DNA of 64,000 nt, taken from contig NZ_JBINNY010000001.1 of the NCBI RefSeq assembly GCF_051297175.1, positions 372,001-436,000 of the forward strand. Direction: 5' to 3'. Positions 43,255 through 54,900 of this stretch are shown piece after piece. This DNA is from Dryocola sp051297175 (lineage in GTDB: Bacteria; Pseudomonadota; Gammaproteobacteria; Enterobacterales; Enterobacteriaceae). A program made the position numbers and the translations under genes. Under the pieces are notes generated by a model that saw nothing but the letters and a program-made list of their open reading frames with translations, was not told the DNA's origin and did no database searches. Position 1 is the stretch's first letter; every line of letters starts with the position of its first letter.

Positions 43255-44126
43255 GCAGTTTATTACTTGAAGGGCCGATTCGGACCCTGGAATGCCTGAG
43301 CGAGAAGTTTGTCGTCGATTTTGCCAACGGTATCGACGTGGCGCGCGATCCGTGGCGCAGCCAGCAGAGCAAGGCGTTTTATCTGCGCTTAAAAGAGACG
43401 TTCGCCGGGCAAAACCGCCTGCGACAGTGGTCGCTCGACGGCGCGCTGCTGGACAGCCTGGAGGTATCGCTCGCCTGGCTTGCCCAGCTCACCGGCACGG
43501 TGGCGAAAAGCCATCTGGCGGCAACGCTGATTCACGAGCGTATCTGCCAGATGGAGGCCGCTTCGGCGCGGGTAGCCTATTACTCGCCGGAAGGCCGCTC
43601 GCAGCTAGGCCAGATAAAACAGCAGCTTGAGCTGCGGGTGACCAAAATCGCCCAGCAGCTACAGGCCATCGATTTATACCGCCAGGGAACGGTGCACTGC
43701 GAACAGGTTTTCTCCCGCTGGCGCGCCGGGCACTATTTTTCATTTTCCCCCGCCGGACGCTGTTACGTGGCGCTTCAGGAGCTGCGCTGGGGAGCCTTTG
43801 GCGACGCCCTGCGTTTGGGCAACGAAGAGCAGGCCACGCAGCTTTTGGAACTGGCGCGAGCGCTGGCGATAAGCCGCCTTGCCGAAGACGTTAACGCCTC
43901 GCCCCGCACGCGCCATTATTACCACGAGTGGCTCGCCACGCCGTCAGCTCCGGGGCTGATGGAGCACAAAGACGCGCTGGTGTGGCTGGGCAACGGCAGC
44001 GAAAGCGAGCTGCATCCGATAAGCTATTCGGTTACGCAGTCCTGGCAAGGGATTGCGCTCGGCATGCCGCGAATCTGTTCGGCATTGCGTCTGGGCAGCG
44101 CAATGACGGACGAGGTTTTGAGTTAA
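43251..44126 (+). CDS. yjcZ: YjcZ-family protein, partner of CrfC
   Basis: 291 residues, similar to E. coli YjcZ (292). Soluble, helical, with no recognisable catalytic motif. The ATGA overlap with crfC shows translational coupling and suggests that the two proteins work together. In E. coli, extra yjcZ restores swimming to a mutant with raised c-di-GMP, but the mechanism is unknown. Confidence 0.9.
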   Translation: MSSLLLEGPIRTLECLSEKFVVDFANGIDVARDPWRSQQSKAFYLRLKETFAGQNRLRQWSLDGALLDSLEVSLAWLAQLTGTVAKSHLAATLIHERICQMEAASARVAYYSPEGRSQLGQIKQQLELRVTKIAQQLQAIDLYRQGTVHCEQVFSRWRAGHYFSFSPAGRCYVALQELRWGAFGDALRLGNEEQATQLLELARALAISRLAEDVNASPRTRHYYHEWLATPSAPGLMEHKDALVWLGNGSESELHPISYSVTQSWQGIALGMPRICSALRLGSAMTDEVLS

Positions 44127-44293
44127 TTGCGGAATGCGCCTCGCAGAAAATAGATGAAATATTAAAATAGACATTAAGCGGCTTGAATATAATCAAAGGA
44201 TATGATTTATTCGCCGCTATAGGGAAATTCTTAAGGTTTATAACAGCGAGTTAATCCTCAACCGCTGTCGACGATACTCATGGATGAGATCTT

Positions 44294-45970
44294 ATGTCTG
44301 ATAAAAAAATTATCGCGCTCTATGTTCTGGCCTGCATATTAAGCGGCATTGCTTTTTCGGTGTCAGGCGCGCCGCTAAGCCCGGCCGATCGGGATATTTC
44401 ACAGCAAAGGCAGCAAGAATTACTGCTTGAAAATCAAAGGCAACGCGATGAGCTACAGCGCAGCGTGTCGCCATCACTGCCTGCTCAACCCCATGCGAAT
44501 AAACCTGATACCACCTGTTTTAATATTCATCGCGTGTATATTTCCGGCGCAACGTTATTTTCCGATAATAATAAACAACACTTCGCTTCACCCTACGTCA
44601 ATCAATGTATTGGTATAGGTAAAGTGACGGAGTTATCCGATAAAATATCGAACTGGTATATTGAGCAGGGTTATATAACAAGCCGGGCGTTTATTCCGGA
44701 GCAGGATTTATCTCGCGGCGAACTTCACATAAGCGTGCTGGAAGGGCGGCTCGAAGATATTCGTCTTGAGGGTGCACCCGCGCGCGAGCTACGCATGACG
44801 TTCCCCGGCCTGAAAGGGGAAATCCTCAATCTGCGCGATATAGAGCAGGGGATGGAGCAAATCAACCGGACGCGCAAAACCCCGGTTGAGATTGAAATAC
44901 TTCCGGGCGACAAACCCGGCTATTCGATTGTAAACCTGACCGCCACGCCGGAGTTTCCGCTAAGCGCCTCGCTGAGCTTTGACAACAGCGGGCAAAAGAG
45001 TACCGGCACCGGGCAAATCAGCGGCTCGCTGACCGGCAACAGTCTGCTGGGGCTTGCGGATAAATGGTTCGTCAGCGGCGGGCGCAGCAGCGATTTTTCA
45101 TCCTCGCACGACGCGCAAAATTTCCAGGCGGGCCTGAACGTTCCGTATGGCTACAGTCTGCTTGATTACAGCTACAGCTGGAGCAACTACCTCAGCACCA
45201 TTAACAACAACGGCTTTAACTGGGCGTCGACCGGCGACAGCGTGACCCACCGCCTTAACCTTTCCCACGTGCTGTTCCGCAACGGCGATATCAAAACCGG
45301 CGCGTCGCTCGGCCTGAGCCACCAAATCAGCAACAACTACCTCAACGACACAAAGCTCGACGGCAGCAGCCGCAGGTTAACCAGCCTGCTGTTCGGCCTA
45401 AGCCATACGCAAAAAATGTTTGGCGGCGTGGCGACGTTTAATCCCTCCTTCAGCCACGGTGTCTCCTGGCTGGGGGCGGAAGACGATAACGGTAAAAAAG
45501 GCGACATGCCGAAGGCCGGGTTTAAAAAATGGAGCGGCAACGCCAGCTTCCAGCTCCCGGTTGCTAACGATTTATGGTGGCTGACCAGCATCTACGGGCA
45601 GTGGTCGCCGGACAGGCTGTACGGCAGCGAAAGGCTGACTATCGGCGGGGAAAGCTCGGTACGCGGCTTCAAAGAGCAGTACCTCTCCGGCGATAACGGC
45701 GGCTACCTGCGCAACGAACTCAGCTACACGCTTTTCACCCTGCCGCTTATCGGGCAGGTCAGCAGCGTTGCGGCCATTGACGGCGGCTGGCTGCAAAAAG
45801 ACGCTAAAGATCCCTGGGCGTCCGGCACGCTGTGGGGGGCCGCAGTCGGCCTTTCCGCTGCCAATCGCTACTCATCAAGCCAGTTCACGATCGGCCTGCC
45901 GGTGAAGTATCCGGCCTGGCTGGCTCCCGACCGTTTCAGCGTTTATTACCGCATTGCCTTCGTTCTTTAA
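44294..45970 (+). CDS. cdiB: Two-partner secretion outer-membrane transporter CdiB
   Basis: 558 residues, the usual TpsB size. Signal segment at 1-27 (CILSGIAFSVSGAPLSPAD), a POTRA-type ShlB domain with TCFNIHRVYISGATLFS near residue 76 and GYITSRAFIPEQDLSRGEL near 135, then a 16-strand barrel with the conserved VRGFKEQYLSG loop motif near 455 and a C-terminal strand ending YYRIAFVL. It exports CdiA through the outer membrane. Stop is 13 bases before the CdiA ATG. Confidence 0.92.
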   Translation: MSDKKIIALYVLACILSGIAFSVSGAPLSPADRDISQQRQQELLLENQRQRDELQRSVSPSLPAQPHANKPDTTCFNIHRVYISGATLFSDNNKQHFASPYVNQCIGIGKVTELSDKISNWYIEQGYITSRAFIPEQDLSRGELHISVLEGRLEDIRLEGAPARELRMTFPGLKGEILNLRDIEQGMEQINRTRKTPVEIEILPGDKPGYSIVNLTATPEFPLSASLSFDNSGQKSTGTGQISGSLTGNSLLGLADKWFVSGGRSSDFSSSHDAQNFQAGLNVPYGYSLLDYSYSWSNYLSTINNNGFNWASTGDSVTHRLNLSHVLFRNGDIKTGASLGLSHQISNNYLNDTKLDGSSRRLTSLLFGLSHTQKMFGGVATFNPSFSHGVSWLGAEDDNGKKGDMPKAGFKKWSGNASFQLPVANDLWWLTSIYGQWSPDRLYGSERLTIGGESSVRGFKEQYLSGDNGGYLRNELSYTLFTLPLIGQVSSVAAIDGGWLQKDAKDPWASGTLWGAAVGLSAANRYSSSQFTIGLPVKYPAWLAPDRFSVYYRIAFVL

Positions 45971-45983
45971 GGGAAAAATGATT

Positions 45984-48900
45984 ATGGATAATCGCCAGCA
46001 GCCCGTTCGTTTTGCACAGCGCCAGCTCAGCTACCTTATCTGCCTGCTAATCGCCGGTCAGCCCGTGTTACCGGCGTTTGCCGCTACGACTCCCGCAGGC
46101 AGCGCCACGCAAATGGACAAAGCCGCCAACGGCGTACCGGTGGTCAATATCGCCACGCCGAACGGGGCGGGGATTTCCCATAATCAGTTCAAGGATTACA
46201 ACGTCGGTCGCGAAGGGATAATCCTTAACAACGCCACCGGGCAGCTTAATCAGACGCAGCTCGGCGGGCTTATCCAGAACAACCCTAACCTGAAGGCGGG
46301 CGGCGAAGCGCGGGGCATCATTAACGAAGTTACCGGCGGCAACCGTTCGCAGCTGCAGGGCTACACCGAGGTGGCGGGCAAAGCGGCGAATGTGATGGTC
46401 GCCAACCCGTATGGCATCACCTGTAACGGCTGCGGCTTCATCAACACCCCAAACGCCACGCTCACCACCGGCAAACCGGCGTTCGACGCGCAGGGCAATT
46501 TACGTTCGCTGGACGTAACCAAAGGCACCATTACGGTTGAAGGCCAGGGCCTGAACGCGGGCCAGTCGGACGCGCTGTCGATTATCTCCCGCGCCACCGA
46601 AATCAACGCCGACATCCATGCAAAAGACCTGAAAGTGGTCACCGGCGCTAACCGGGTAACGGCCAGCGGCGGCGTCACGGCCATCGCCGGAGAAGGCCCG
46701 GCTCCTCAAGTAGCGGTAGATACCGGCGCGCTTGGCGGCATGTACGCCAACCGCATTCGCCTGATCTCCAGTGAAAAAGGCGTGGGGGTTAACCTCGGCA
46801 ATCTTAACGCCCGGCAGGGTGACATTACGCTTGATGCGAACGGCAAACTTAGCGTTAAAAACAGCGTTGCCAACGGCAATTTAACGGCGAGCGGCCAGGA
46901 TCTGGCGCTGACGGGCGCGCATAAAGCGGAGGGCAATATCATCCTCGTCGGCCAGAACGCGCTAACGGTAGACGGCGGGCAGGTTAGCGCCGGTAAAGAA
47001 CTTTCGGCTCAGGCTGAAAAGCTGTTAAACAACAGCGCATTGACGGCTCAGGGCAACGCTACGCTACGCGCGACGCGGCTCACCAATAACGGCGAATTAC
47101 AGAGCGGACGCGATCTCAGCATCACCGCAGCCCAGGCTCAGCTTGCGGGTACGCAGCTTGCGGTCGGCAGATTAGCCGTGAAGGCGGACGATCTCACCCA
47201 CGGCGGTAAAAGCAACGCGGCGGCGATTTCGCTTAGCGCGGACAGCCTGAATAACGATGGCATGCTGGTTGCGCCTGAACTGACGATTGCCGGGAAAAAG
47301 CTAACCAACAGCGGCCTCCTGCAGGGCAACCGGGCGCTGAATATTTCCTCTGCATGGCTCGACAACCTGTCCGGCGGCAATATCTACAGCGAGCAAAACC
47401 TCAGGCTTGAGATCCCGACGATCGATAACGCCGGTCTGATCGCCACCGACGGCGATCTGCTTTTCAGCGGCAGTTCGCTGGTCAACAGCGGGGAGCTTAA
47501 CGGCGTAAACCTGACGTTTGCTGCCGCAAGCCTGGTTAACCAGCAGGGCGGCCTGCTGCTGGGTAAAAAATCAGTAGGGTTTAACGGACAGACGCTGGAT
47601 AACGCCGGTCAGATCGTTGCAGATCGCCTGACGCTTAACGCCGATAGCTTCATCAACAAAGGCAATTTACAGGGGGATAAAGCTCTTTCTCTGGCAGCGA
47701 AGAACGCTGATAACCAGGGGAATATGCTTAGCGGCGGCGAGCTGAATATCAGGGCGGATACCCTGAATAACGCTGGACTAGCGCAGGGAAAAGCCCTCAG
47801 CCTGACGGCCGGCGAGTGGACTAACACCGGCAATGCGCTGAGCGAACAAAACGCTACGCTGCGCGTGGGCGACAGCCTGACCAACAGCGGCAAAATCCTC
47901 GGGCAGCAGGGGGTAAACCTATCCGCCGCCTCGCTGAATAATCAGGGCTTTCTCGCGGGCGCTGCGGTCACATTCCACGGAGACTTGGTCAACGGCGGCC
48001 TGATTCAGGGCAGCCATTCCCTGGAGCTGTATACCCCCACCTTTAGCAACCTGAAAACCGGGCAAATCATCAGCGGCGGCGCGTTCGACCTGACGGCAGC
48101 ACGGTCCAATAACGCCGGTTTATTACAGGCGAATGACGCCTTTACGCTGGCCGGTGAACGGTTTGCTAATCAGGGCAACGTATTTGCGGACAGTTTGGTC
48201 TTTAACCTGCAGAGCGAGTTGAACAACGGGGGCGTGCTGGCGGCGGATAAGTTGAGCGCGCGCGCAGGCTCGGTGACCAACAGCGGAGTCATGCAGGGAA
48301 CGGACGGCGTCAGTATCGAAAGCCAGCGGTTTGATAACCTAATCGACGGCAGGCTGTTAAGCGGCGGCGAGCTGGCGCTTTCTGCGAAGCAGCTTTCCAC
48401 AAACGGCACCGTACAGGGCGTACAGACCGCTATCATGGCGGACAACTGGCAAAACGGCGGCTCGCTGCTTGGGCTTGATTCGCTCACGGCGGAGGTGTCC
48501 GGCGGGCTTACCAATACCGGGGATATTTTAAGCGAAGGGAATACGCACATTGGCGCGCAGACCCTGGATAACAGCGGTTCATTACTCAGTGAAGGCGACA
48601 TGCGTCTTGCGGGGAATACGCTCCGTAACGGTGGAGCGATTCAGGGCCAAAACCTGACCCTCAGCCAGGCCAAAATAACCAACGCCGGTACGGCTATCGG
48701 GCTGCAATCCTTAACGCTTGGGGCACAGCAAACCCTTGCAGGCCGCCTGTTGATGGCGGCTCCGCTGCTGGAACTGGCCAACGGCGGACAGATGCTGACC
48801 GGCGGAACGCTGACGGTCAACGGCGGCAATATCATCAACACCGGCACCTGGCAGGGGCAGCGCGTGCTGCTGAGCGCCCGCCAACTGCATAACGAGGGTG

Positions 48901-51900
48901 CGATTCAGAGCGCGGATGCGCTAACCCTGACGCTCTCGGACAGCTTCACCTCCGGTGAGAGAAGCAAAATCACCGCGAACGGCAGCGCCGCGATTCAGGC
49001 GCTGAGCCTGACCAACGGCGGCCAGTGGCTGGCGAAAAATCTTAGCCTTAAAGGCGGCTCGCTGAACAATGCCGGTGAGATAAGCGGTGTGGAAGGGCTT
49101 ACCCTTGCGCTGAACGGCGCCTTCACCCAACAGCAGGACAAAACGCTGCTGAGCGGCGGCAGGCTCACCCTCAGCGCTGCCTCCATCGATAACGGTGGGC
49201 GAATACAGGCCAGCGAACTCGACGTCACCAGCGGCGCGCTGACCAACAGCGGTCGCCTGCAGGGTGATAACGCGTTAATCCTCAACCTGAACGGAGCGCT
49301 GAACAACGGCGGCACAGGCTCAATCCTTAGCCAGAAAACCCTCAACATCACCACGCCCGAACTGCTCAACTACGGCCTTATCCAGGGCGGCGGCTCCACG
49401 CGCGTTAACGCTGCCAGCTCGGCCCGCAATGATGGCCGCCTGATATCCGGCGCGGATTTCACACTCGATACCGCCTCGTTAGTTAACAGCGGCTGGATAC
49501 AGGCAAACAAGCTGGTGCTGAACGCATCAGCGGCGGTGAACAACGGCACCTGGCTTGCTGAACGGCAGGCGACGCTGACCGGCAATACGCTCACTAACGG
49601 CGGCACCGTCCAGGGGATAAATCTGGCGGTGAACTATCGGCAGCTGGCTAACGGCGGCACGCTGATGGGCCGCGAAACCCTGAGCATTAGCGCAGATCGG
49701 GTGAATCATCAGGCCAGCGGTAAACTGTTCAGCGGCGGCAATTTGCTGCTCAACAGCACCGGGTTTGATGCCATCGGCCAAGTGGTGGCGCTCGGTAACC
49801 TGACCCTGAATCTGACGAACGCCTTCACCGGCAAAAACGTGCTGGCGGCGGGCGATACGCTTTCTATCACCAGTGGCGGAGCCATCACTAACCAGAGCGT
49901 AATGCAGGGCCAGGCGATAAACCTGAACGCGGGCGGCGCACTCGCTAATAAAGGGCAGATTGCCACGGGCGCAGGGGCAGGCACGCTTTCCGGCAGCAGC
50001 ATTGAGCTGAACGCCGAAGGGACGCTGCAGGCGGGCGGCGACGTAACGATCAACAGCCGCGGAAATATTCTGGTCAACGGCTTTACGGGCTCGGCGGGCA
50101 ATCTGACCCTCAATGCGGTCGGCAGCCTCATCAACACCGCGCTGCTGTATGCCGGGAACAATATGTACCTGCTGGCAGACAGTATAAAAAATAACCGTGG
50201 CGATATTCTTGCAGGCAACAGCCTGTGGCTGCAGCGCGATATGGCAGGCAATGCCAATGCGGAAGTGGTCAATACTTCCGGGACGATTGAGACACAGCGC
50301 GGGGATATAACGGTTAATACCGGGCATTTGCTGAATGAACGGGCTGGGCTTAGCGCAAGCGTAAGCGAAGAGACAGATCTTACTTCAACATATTCATGGC
50401 TTACGTCGATAGATGCCGATGTTCCTCTCAGCTATCTGGACAGCATTAATTATGATTATGGTTATTACCGTGCTGCTACCGGGTGTGCTAACTCCTGTGC
50501 TGGCGCTTACTGGTCTCGACCTGCACCGTATAGGAATAGCCCTGGACTAGAGTTTGCTATTTCCCGTTCACAGGTGACTGTGAATAGTGACGGCTCGCCA
50601 GCAGCACGCATATCTTCAGGTCGCGATGTTCTGCTCAGTTCAGACGTGTTGGAAAATAATGCCAGTCATATTCTGGCGACGAATAATGCGTTTCTCAGCG
50701 GTAATACACTTATTAACCAGTCGTGGTTTGAAAGTACGGAAACTCGTTATCTGACATATTTATATGGGAGTGATAAGTACGCAACAGAATCGAGCATAAC
50801 TTCTCAGAACGGCACGGGTGGCTCGAATTCGATATATTTCGTCACTACGGGACAAGTCCGTAAAGAAAGTAGTGACGGCGGAATATACCGCTCCGTAATT
50901 CAAGCAGGCGGCAACATCTCCGCCAATTTCACTAACGATATAAGCAACACTTCTACCACGGCAAATACTGGCGGAATCAGCCCTACTATTAGCGCCCCAA
51001 CGCTCAGTCCGCTTAGCAGACAGAGCATTGGTGACATAACGCAAAAACAAAGCCTTAGCGGAGCGGATAGCCTAGCGGTCAACTCCCCGGAATGGAACGA
51101 TAGGCTCCAGGAAGCGCTGCAACAAATAACCGGTAACCCTGCGGATCTGCAAGCCGGTGAAGGCACGGCTTTACGAGATACCACGGCTCAGGGAGCCAGC
51201 ATTCAGGACGGGGCAGGGCGGCAGGCCCACGGCGTGGACACCAGCGCCTACCCGATCCCCGCCGGGCAGAACGGCTATTTCATCACCTCTACCGATCCGA
51301 ACAGCCCGTATCTCATCACCACCAACCCAAAACTCAACGGGCTAGGTGCGCTCGACCAGAGCCTGTTTGGCGATCTCTATGCCCTGATGGGCATCACGCC
51401 CGGCGCAGCGCCCCGGGAAACGAACACAAACTTTACCGATGAAAACAGCTTTATCGGCTCATCCTATTTCCTCGAAAGACTGAACCTGCACCCGGAATAC
51501 GACTACCGCTTCCTGGGCGATGCGGCGTTCGACACGCGTTACGTCAGCAACTACGTGCTGAACCAGACCGGCAGCCGCTACATCAACGGCCTGGGATCCG
51601 ATCTGGCGCAGATGCAGTATCTGATGGACAACGCGGCCAATGCGCAACAGCCGCTGGGCCTGACGTTCGGTATCGCCCTGACCGGCGCGCAGATTGCCGC
51701 GCTCGACCAGAGCATCCTGTGGTGGGAGGCCGCCACGGTAAACGGCCAGACGGTAATGATCCCTAAAGTGTACCTCTCGCCGAAAGACGTGACCGTGAAC
51801 GGCGGGAGCGTCATTTCCGGCAATAACGTTCAGCTTGCGGGCGGCAATATCACCAACGGCGGCAGCACGATAACCGCGCGTAACGACCTGGTGCTAGACG

Positions 51901-54900
51901 GTCAGAACAGCATCAGCAACCTGAACGCCGGGCTTATCAACGCGGGCGGCAGCCTGCAGCTGGGCGCGCTGGGAGATATCAACAACATCGGCTCGCAGAT
52001 TTCCGGCAAAACGGTGCAGTTGGAAAGCTTCGGCAATATCAACAACATCACGCAGACCGAACTGTGGCAGGCGGCGGGCGGCGCCGGGAGAGCGGGTCAG
52101 GCGGTCAGTTTCACCGATACGCTGAGCGGGCCGGTGGCGGGCATCTCCGCGCAGGACTCCCTAAGCCTGTCTGCCGGGGAAAACATAAACATCACCGGCG
52201 CGAACGTATCAGCGGGGGGCAACCTGCTGATGAACGCGTGGGGTGATATCGCCATTGCTTCCAACCAGATAACCGACAGCTACAGCCAGTCCGGCTTCCG
52301 TGGCCGCGAAGCGTTCAGCAATGAATCCGTGACCCACAGCGGCAGCACGATTTCAGCGGGCGGCAGTATCGGCATGCAGGCAGGCAATGACCTGACGGTT
52401 CAGGCAAGCCAGGTCAACGCCGGTAAAAATACCACGCTGATCGCGGGCAATGACCTGAACCTGAACGCGGCCGATACGCGCGAAAGCGCGAGCCGGGGCA
52501 AGAGCGAATCGCACAGTACCGACGTTGCGCGCACCACGCTGAGCAGCGGCGGTGATATGACGCTGGCCGCAGGCAATGACATCAACAGCCGGGCGGCGGG
52601 GATGGCGGCAGAAGGCAACGTGGCGATGCAGGCAGGACGCGACGTCAACCTGCTGGCAGAAGAAACCACCGAAGGCGACAGCTACCGCGCCAAGAGAAAG
52701 GTCGAAATCAACGAATCGGTGCGCCAGCAGGGCACGGAAATCGCCAGCGGCGGGGATACGACGATTGTCGCCGGTCGGGACGTCTTAAGCCAGGCAGCAC
52801 GGATCACCGCCAGCGGTGACATCGGCATTGCCGCAGGAAACGACATCAGCCTGTCCACCGCGACGGAAAGCGACTACCGCTTCAAGGAAGAGACGAAGAC
52901 CAAAAAAGGCTTCATGAAGAAGACCACCACGCACACGATTGAGGAAGACAGCGCGATACGGGAAGCGGGCACACTGCTGAGCGGGGATAACGTGGCGCTG
53001 GCTGCAGGAAACAATCTTCTGGTGGAAGGCTCAGCAGTTGTGGGCGACGGCGATGTGGCGCTGAACGCGGGCAATAATATCGACATTTTTGCCGCCACCA
53101 ACACTGACTCAACGTACCGCTTTAAGGAGAAGAAAAAGAGCGGCATGTTCAGCGGCGGTGCCATTGGCGTCACCATCGGCACCAGCAAATCGCGCTACGA
53201 GATGAATGACGACGGCACGACTCAGAGCCAGAGCTTCAGCACTGTAGGCTCAACGGGCGGTGACGTCAGCATTAACGCGGGCAAGCAGGTGCACATTGGC
53301 GGTGCGGACGTGGTTGCCGGAAAAGACCTGTCCATCCGTGGCGACAGCGTGTCGATCGAGCCGGGGCGTGACCAGCGCACGCACGATGAGTCCTTCGAGC
53401 AGAAAACCAGCGGGCTGACGCTGGCGCTGTCCGGTGCAGCGGGCGCGGCGGTAAACAGCGCGGTCTCGGCGGCACAGGCTGCCAGTAGTGAAAGCGATGA
53501 CAGGCTGGCGGCGCTGAAAGGTACCCAGGCGGCAATGTCGGGCTATCAGGCGAGCCAGGCACTCCAGCTTGACGCTGCGAACGGGGGTGACCCGGCGAAC
53601 AGCAACACCATCGGCATCAGCGCCTCCATCGGGTCGCAGTCGTCTGAGTCCCGCTCGCACAGCGAGCAGAACACGGCAGCGGGCAGCACGCTCACGGCAG
53701 GCGATAACGTCGCCATCACGGCAACCGGTGGCGACATCACCGCCATCGGCAGCCAGATCAAGGCCGGGCAGGACGTGGTGCTGAACGCCGCAGACGATAT
53801 CAACCTGATTTCTTCCCAGAACAGCCAGCTGCTTGAAGGCGATAACAGCAGCAGCGGCGGCTCGCTGGGTGTGGGCGTTGGCGTCGGGTCGGGCGGGATG
53901 GGCATCAGCATTTCCGCCAGCGGCAACAGCACGAAAGGCAACGAGAGCGGCAACGGCACCACGCATAACGAAACCACGCTGGATGCCGGACGGCAGGTGA
54001 CCCTCACCAGCGGAGATGACACGACGCTTGCCGGGGCGCAGGTCAGCGGTAATAAAGTCGTGGCGGACGTGGGCGGCGACCTGACCATCAGCAGCCTGCA
54101 GGACAGCGACCGCTACGACAGCAAACAGACCGGGGTGAGCGGCGGGGGAAGCTTCACGTTCGGGACGATGACGGGCTCGGGCGGAGTCAGTTTCAGCAGG
54201 GACAGGATGCGGTCGGAGTACGACAGCGTTATCGAACAGAGCGGCATCTTTGCGGGCGACGGCGGTTTTGACATCACCGTTGGTAATCATACGCAGCTGG
54301 ATGGCGGGGTGATAGCGTCCACGGCAGGCGCAGAGAAAAATGGTCTTGATACCGGGACGCTGGGCTGGAACGACATCCATAACAGGGCGGAATACGACGT
54401 CAGCCACAGCGGTGCGAGCATCAGCAGCGGCGGAAATATTGCCGACCAGTTTATGGGAAATATGGCGACCAACATGCTGGCGGGCCTGGGCGGCAGCGGT
54501 GATGCGGAAGGCACGACGAAGGCGGCGATATCTGACGGCGGTATCACCCTCCGGGATAAGGAAAACCAGCAGCAGGATATTGCCAGCCTGAGCCGCGACG
54601 TGGAGAACGCGAACGGCAGCATCAGTCCGATTTTCGACAAGGAGAAAGAGCAAAAGCGGCTGGAGACAGCACAGACGATTGGCGAGCTGGGCAGCCAGGC
54701 GATGGATATTGCCCGCACGGAAGGGCAGATCCGGTCGATAAACGCGGGCAAGGCGGAGCTGGCGGCGAAGAACATAAAGGAGCCGGAAAAAGGTGCGTCA
54801 GAGCAGGAGTGGGCTGATTACAATACTGCGCTGAAGGAAACCGCCAGCTATAAGGAAACTCAGAGGAAGTGGGGCACCGGGAGCGATATCCAGCGCGGGC

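Noticed and set aside
53250..54653. Long open frame of 467 codons on the minus strand inside cdiA
   Set aside because: It is antisense to cdiA, has low-complexity Ala/Arg/His-rich translation, and is copied in the cdiA fragment downstream (56138-57325); a shadow of GC-rich coding sequence.
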